Below are positions 20,768 to 23,856 of a stretch of DNA of 23,856 nucleotides, piece by piece. This DNA is from Thermoleophilia bacterium. GTDB lineage: Bacteria; Actinomycetota; Thermoleophilia; Gaiellales; Gaiellaceae. How positions within the stretch are numbered: position 1 is the first letter of the stretch; every line of letters starts with the position of its first letter. Location of the stretch: the NCBI GenBank assembly GCA_025933895.1, contig JAICZB010000008.1, forward strand, positions 1-23,856. Reading direction: 5' to 3'. The notes under the pieces were generated by a model. That model had not been told where the DNA came from. It saw only the letters and a program-made list of their open reading frames with translations, and did not search any database. The position numbers were made by a program, and so were the translations under genes.

Positions 20768-21424
20768 CTACTCCTCGGCTCCTTCCGACTCCTCTGTCTC
20801 TTCTGTTTCTGCCACGGCGGGCTGATCCTCGGCGGCGGCCTCGGGCTGCTCGTCCGCCGCGGCTTCGGGCGCCTCGGCGGCCGGCGCGGGCTTCGCCTTG
20901 TGGCGGCGCCTCTTCGGCGCCTTCGGCTCGCGCAGGAGCTCGACGGTGCCGCCGGCTCCTTCGATCTTCTCCCGCGCGGACGCCGAGATCGCGTGGACGC
21001 GGACCGTGAGCTTCTTCGTCACGTCGCCGACTCCGAGCAACTTCACGTCGGTGCGCGTGTTCTTGATCAGGCGCTTCTCGACGAGCGACTCGGGCGTCAC
21101 CTCGTCGCCGGCGTCGAACCGGTCGAGGTCGCGGACGTTGACGGGCTGGGTGTACGTGCGGAACGGACCGATCGGCATCGCGTCGGCCGAGGTTGCGCCG
21201 CGCAGCTTGCCGAGCCGCATGTAGATGCTCGTCTGGCCTCCCTCGAACCCGGCGCGCATCTTGTGGGATCCCGAGCGCGACTTCTGGCCCTTGATGCCGC
21301 GGCCCGAGTAGCGGCCCTTGCCGGAGCCGAGGCCGCGGCCGACGCGCTTGCGGTCTTCGCGCGGCTGCGCCGGAGCAAGGTTGGAGAGATTGAGCTGTTT
21401 CCGGTGTTCGCTTTCTTGGGGCAT
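20768..21424 (-). CDS. rplO: 50S ribosomal protein L15 with acidic C-terminal tail
   Basis: A 218-residue protein; L15 is usually about 145-150. The core carries RKRVGRGLGSGKGRYSGRG, KGQKSRSGSHKMRAGFEGGQ and a C-terminal L15 fold ending near 170 (GGTVELLREPKAPKRRR). Residues 179-218 are an Ala/Glu/Pro tail ending ETEETEESEGAEE with no basic residue, an unusual addition for an rRNA-binding protein. The N-terminus is also about ten residues longer than usual. The ATG is 5 nt after the rpmD stop. The tail could contact other ribosomal or secretion factors, but its function is unknown. Confidence 0.96.
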   Translation of the reverse strand: MPQESEHRKQLNLSNLAPAQPREDRKRVGRGLGSGKGRYSGRGIKGQKSRSGSHKMRAGFEGGQTSIYMRLGKLRGATSADAMPIGPFRTYTQPVNVRDLDRFDAGDEVTPESLVEKRLIKNTRTDVKLLGVGDVTKKLTVRVHAISASAREKIEGAGGTVELLREPKAPKRRRHKAKPAPAAEAPEAAADEQPEAAAEDQPAVAETEETEESEGAEE

Positions 21425-21429
21425 CGGAC

Positions 21430-21609
21430 TCAGGTGTTCTCGATCTTCACGAGGTGGCGGACCTTGCGGAGCATGCCGGCGAGCACCGGGGACTCCTCGT
21501 GCTCGGCGCTGCGACCGATGCGGCCGAGCCCGAGTGCGCGCAGGGTACCCCGATGGCGCTCGGACTGCCCGATCTGGGACCGCACCTGGGTGACGCGAAG
21601 CTTCGGCAT
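21430..21609 (-). CDS. rpmD: 50S ribosomal protein L30
   Basis: A 59-residue protein: MPKLRVTQVRSQIGQSERHR, TLRALGLGRIGRS and the C-terminal VLAGMLRKVRHLVKI fit bacterial L30, which binds 23S rRNA. The ATG overlaps the rpsE stop by one base (TGATG), so the two are translationally coupled. It sits between the two proteins with acidic tails but has no tail itself. Confidence 0.96.
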   Translation of the reverse strand: MPKLRVTQVRSQIGQSERHRGTLRALGLGRIGRSAEHEESPVLAGMLRKVRHLVKIENT

Positions 21610-22388
21610 CAGGAGTCGTCCTTCTTCCTACGCAATGTGCGCCGCTTCGGCTTGGTCTCGGCGGCCGGCTCCGCCGGCGTCTCCGGCTCGGCCGGAGCCT
21701 CGGGCTCGGCTGCGGGCTCGGCCTCGGCAGCCTGCTCCTCAGTCGGCGTCTCCTCGACGACCGGAGTCTCCTCGACGGCCGCGGGCTCGGGCTCGACCGC
21801 TGCCGGCTCCGGCTCGGCCACCTCGGCTGCCGGCGCCGCCTCCTCGGCCGGCGCAGCCTCTTCCTCGGCGGGCGGCTTGGCGGGGAGCGGCAGCACCTCG
21901 TGGATCTGCTTGCCGCGGATCTTCGCCACGTCCTCGGGACGGCGCAGGTCCTGCAGCGCAGCGACGGTGGCCTTCGCCATGTTGATCGGATTCGTCGTGC
22001 CGAGGCTCTTGGCGAGCACGTTGCGGACGCCGCCGAGCTCGAGCACCGCGCGCACGCCGCCGCCGGCGATGACGCCGGTTCCCTCCGAGGCGGGGCGCAG
22101 CAGCACCCTGGCCGCGTCGAACCTGCCGAGCACCTCGTGCGTGATCGTCGAGCCGTGCTTCGGGATGGTGAAGAGGTTCTTCTTCGCGTCCTCGACGGCC
22201 TTCGTGATCGCGAGCGGCACCTCCCGCGCCTTGCCGTAGCCGACGCCGACGCGGTCGACCTCGTCGCCGACGACGACGAGCGCCGTGAACGAGAAGCGCC
22301 GACCGCCCTTGACGACCTTGGCGACGCGGTTGATCTCGACGACGCGCTCCTTGAGCTCGCGCGTCTCCGTGTATTCGATCGTGCTCAA
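21609..22388 (-). CDS. rpsE: 30S ribosomal protein S5 with long acidic C-terminal extension
   Basis: A 259-residue protein; S5 is usually 165-200. The core (1-168) has ELKERVVEINRVAKVVKGGR, FSFTALVVVGD, GVGYGKAREVPLAI and LLRPASEGTGVIAGGGVRAV, then GTTNPINMAKAT and IRGKQIHEV. S5 shapes the mRNA entry site and decoding fidelity. Residues 169-245 are almost wholly Ala/Glu/Pro with internal repeats such as EPEPAAVEPEPAAVEE, and the last 14 switch to basic KPKRRTLRRKK. The TTG start at 22388 overlaps the rplR stop (TTGA) and has GGGAGGA 8 nt upstream. The tail is far from known S5 proteins I recall and may be lineage specific. Confidence 0.96.
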   Translation of the reverse strand: MSTIEYTETRELKERVVEINRVAKVVKGGRRFSFTALVVVGDEVDRVGVGYGKAREVPLAITKAVEDAKKNLFTIPKHGSTITHEVLGRFDAARVLLRPASEGTGVIAGGGVRAVLELGGVRNVLAKSLGTTNPINMAKATVAALQDLRRPEDVAKIRGKQIHEVLPLPAKPPAEEEAAPAEEAAPAAEVAEPEPAAVEPEPAAVEETPVVEETPTEEQAAEAEPAAEPEAPAEPETPAEPAAETKPKRRTLRRKKDDS

Positions 22389-22741
22389 AACTCGAGTCCT
22401 CCCTCGCGGGCGCCGTCTGCGAGCGCCTTCACGCGTCCGTGGTAGAGGTAGCCGCCGCGGTCGAAGACGCACGTGTCGACGCCGGCTCCCTTCGCAGCGG
22501 TGGCGAGCGCCTTCCCGACCGCCTCCGCCTGTGCGGTCTTGTCGCCCTTGAACGACTTCGCGAGCGCGAGATGGGACGCGGACGCGAGCGTCCGGCCCGT
22601 CTCGTCGTCGACGAGCTGCGCCTCGATGCCGCGGTTGGATCGGAAGACGACGAGGCGCGGCCGCACGGCCGTGCCGTGCACCTTCGCGCGCACGCGACGG
22701 TGGCGCCGCAGGCGCGCGTCCCTGACGGTGAGGCTAGGCAT
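22385..22741 (-). CDS. rplR: 50S ribosomal protein L18
   Basis: A 118-residue protein that binds 5S rRNA with L5 and L25. Motifs: RLRRHRRVRAKVHGTAVRPR, LVVFRSNRGIEAQLVDDETG, then AVGKALATAAKGAGV and FDRGGYLYHGRVKALADGAR. The ATG at 22741 has AGGAG 7 nt upstream (22749-22753). That Shine-Dalgarno lies in one arm of the 12-bp inverted repeat spanning the gap to rplF. The frame is open for 48 more codons upstream, but that part is not L18-like and is rejected. Confidence 0.97.
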   Translation of the reverse strand: MPSLTVRDARLRRHRRVRAKVHGTAVRPRLVVFRSNRGIEAQLVDDETGRTLASASHLALAKSFKGDKTAQAEAVGKALATAAKGAGVDTCVFDRGGYLYHGRVKALADGAREGGLEF

Positions 22742-22744
22742 CCC

Positions 22745-22925
22745 GAGGCTCCTGGCTCGTCGCTGCCAAGCGGGGCAAGCGAGCCCTGGCTGGAACTGTC
22801 GTCGGCGGAGCCGACGACACCCGGCCAAAGAACTGTGGGCGCGGACAGTACACGGAGTACGGCCGCGGCGAGCGAGCGCAGGCACGCGCAGGCAGCGGCG
22901 AGAGCGGGATGCGGCCAGGAGCCTC
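22745..22925 (-). repeat. 181-bp structured element bounded by a perfect 12-bp inverted repeat, in the rplF-rplR gap
   Basis: GAGGCTCCTGGC (22745-22756) and GCCAGGAGCCTC (22914-22925) are exact reverse complements. The stem can continue inside: 22756-22767 pairs with 22891-22902 at 11 of 12 positions after a bulge on the right side. The left arm holds the rplR Shine-Dalgarno and the right arm covers two bases of the rplF stop codon (22926-22924). An rplF-rplR gap of 182 nt is abnormal for this operon. No gene or transposase is inside. It may be a MITE-like insertion or a translational control element. Confidence 0.65.
22797..22819 (-). repeat. 10-bp hairpin inside the rplF-rplR element
   Basis: TGTCGTCGGC (22797-22806) and GCCGACGACA (22810-22819) form a perfect stem with a three-base loop (GGA on the plus strand). 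No T-run follows, so it is not a classic terminator. It is nested in the larger inverted repeat. Confidence 0.6.
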
Positions 22926-23457
22926 AGGCACGCTTGCCGACCTTTCTCCTCACGTACTCGCCCTCGTAGCGGATGCCCTTGCCCTTGTACGGCTCGGGCG
23001 GACGCACCTTGCGGATCTCGGCGGCCGTCTGCCCGACCATCTGCTTGTCGGTTCCCTTGACGAAGATCTCCGTCGGCGTCGGCACCTCGAAGGTGATGCC
23101 GGTGCGCGGCTTGATCGTGACGGCGTGGGAGTAGCCGACGTTGAGCTCGAGGTCGGTGCCCTTGAGCGCCGCACGGTAGCCGACGCCCTGGATCTCGAGC
23201 TTCTTCTCGAAGCCCTGTGTGACGCCCTGGACCATGTTCGCCACGAGCGACCGGGTGAGGCCGTGCAGTGCCCGGTCCTCCCCTCGCTCGGTCGGCCGCT
23301 TCACGGTCACGACTCCGTCGGACTGCTCGATCTTCATCCGCGTCGGAACCTGCTGCTGCAGCGTGCCGAGCGGGCCGGCGACCGCGACGCGCGCAGGCTC
23401 GATCGTGACGGTGACGCCGTCGGGGACCTGGATGGGTGCGTTGCCGATTCTGCTCAT
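22924..23457 (-). CDS. rplF: 50S ribosomal protein L6
   Basis: A 177-residue protein with the two L6 repeats: MSRIGNAPIQVPDGVTVTIE and ALHGLTRSLVANMVQGVTQG, then EIQGVGYRAALKG, GYSHAVTIKP, and the C-terminal EIRKVRPPEPYKGKGIRYEG, then EYVRRKVGKRA. It binds 23S rRNA near the sarcin-ricin loop and factor-binding site. The ATG is 3 nt after the rpsH stop. Its stop codon overlaps the right arm of the inverted repeat. Confidence 0.98.
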   Translation of the reverse strand: MSRIGNAPIQVPDGVTVTIEPARVAVAGPLGTLQQQVPTRMKIEQSDGVVTVKRPTERGEDRALHGLTRSLVANMVQGVTQGFEKKLEIQGVGYRAALKGTDLELNVGYSHAVTIKPRTGITFEVPTPTEIFVKGTDKQMVGQTAAEIRKVRPPEPYKGKGIRYEGEYVRRKVGKRA

Positions 23458-23460
23458 TCG

Positions 23461-23856
23461 TTACCAGACGAAGGCCACGACTTCGCCGCCGATGCCGCGC
23501 TCCTGCGCGGTGCGGCTCGTGACGAGACCGGACGAGGTCGAGAGGATCGCGACGCCCATCCCACCGAGCACGCGCGGAAGGCGGTCCTTCCTCGCGTAGA
23601 CCCTGCGGCCCGGCTTCGACACGCGCTTCAGGCCGGAGATGACCCGCTCGCGGTTGCGGCCGAACTTGAGGTCGATGACCAGGGTATCGAAGGACTCTCC
23701 CTTCTCCACGTGGTAGTCGCGGATGTAGCCCTCCTCCTTGAGGAGCTTGGCGATGTCGACCTTCATCCTCGAGCTCGGCATGGCCGCGTGCTCGTGCAGC
23801 GCCTTGTTGGCGTTGCGGATGCGGGTGAGCATGTCTGCGATCGGGTCGGTCAGCAC
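23461..23856 (-). CDS. rpsH: 30S ribosomal protein S8 (start at the window edge)
   Basis: 131 residues are visible, close to full length. MLTDPIADMLTRIRNANKAL is the S8 N-terminus, with core segments KVDIAKLLKEEGYI and RKDRLPRVLGGMGVAILSTS and the C-terminal ERGIGGEVVAFVW. S8 binds helix 21 of 16S rRNA and, in E. coli, represses the spc operon. The visible GTG is the last codon in the window (23856-23854). It is a plausible start, but a few more residues could lie outside. Confidence 0.97.
   Translation of the reverse strand: MLTDPIADMLTRIRNANKALHEHAAMPSSRMKVDIAKLLKEEGYIRDYHVEKGESFDTLVIDLKFGRNRERVISGLKRVSKPGRRVYARKDRLPRVLGGMGVAILSTSSGLVTSRTAQERGIGGEVVAFVW

Noticed and set aside
22742..22885. 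48-codon extension of rplR through the rplF-rplR gap
   Set aside because: The extra residues are not L18-like, and a well-spaced Shine-Dalgarno supports the ATG at 22741.

Overview
The window is a high-GC stretch of bacterial chromosome. Coding is dense on both strands, GTG and TTG starts are frequent, and many genes seem to be transcribed without a 5' leader. The gene set (ribosomal spc/alpha cluster, a Ku protein, coiled-coil NlpC/P60 and 3D-domain wall proteins, a GH38 mannosidase) fits a deep-branching actinobacterium. A Thermoleophilia-type lineage is my inference; nothing in the window proves it. I see no tRNA, rRNA, CRISPR array, transposase, phage gene or origin.

Layout. Positions 1-202 hold the 3' end of an ssb gene, convergent with an alpha/beta hydrolase (199-1053). 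A short regulatory leader (about 1037-1205) precedes a 56-residue HTH-like protein (1206-1376). Ku (minus) and a long-chain acyl-CoA ligase (plus) are divergent neighbours. Next come two divergent secreted wall proteins that share a PcsB/EnvC-like coiled coil but end in different domains: NlpC/P60 (4018-5121) and 3D/RlpA-like (5283-6275). A NarL-type response regulator, a small coiled-coil protein and a PBP4-type D,D-carboxypeptidase (dacB family) follow. ligA and an overlapping HAD phosphatase lie on the minus strand, then a GH38 alpha-mannosidase on the plus strand.

The right 10 kb is the spc/alpha ribosomal operon, transcribed leftward: rpsH, rplF, rplR, rpsE, rpmD, rplO, secY, adk, map, infA, rpmJ, rpsM, rpsK, rpsD, rpoA, rplQ. 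A VIT-like membrane protein gene on the opposite strand separates it from truA. Most junctions overlap or have gaps of 0-18 nt, which implies translational coupling. The exceptions are a 182-nt structured gap between rplF and rplR and a 67-nt gap with a strong hairpin between map and infA.

The most unusual signals are four. (1) The 1037-1205 leader combines a promoter, a 9-codon leaderless upstream ORF, three exact GTGAGGC heptamers at 14-nt spacing, mutually exclusive stems and an intrinsic terminator. (2) The rplF-rplR gap is bounded by a perfect 12-bp inverted repeat that holds the rplR Shine-Dalgarno on one side and the rplF stop on the other. (3) A repeat family brackets the mannosidase gene, including two near-identical palindromes at the mannosidase/truA junction. 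(4) S5 and L15 carry long acidic C-terminal tails.
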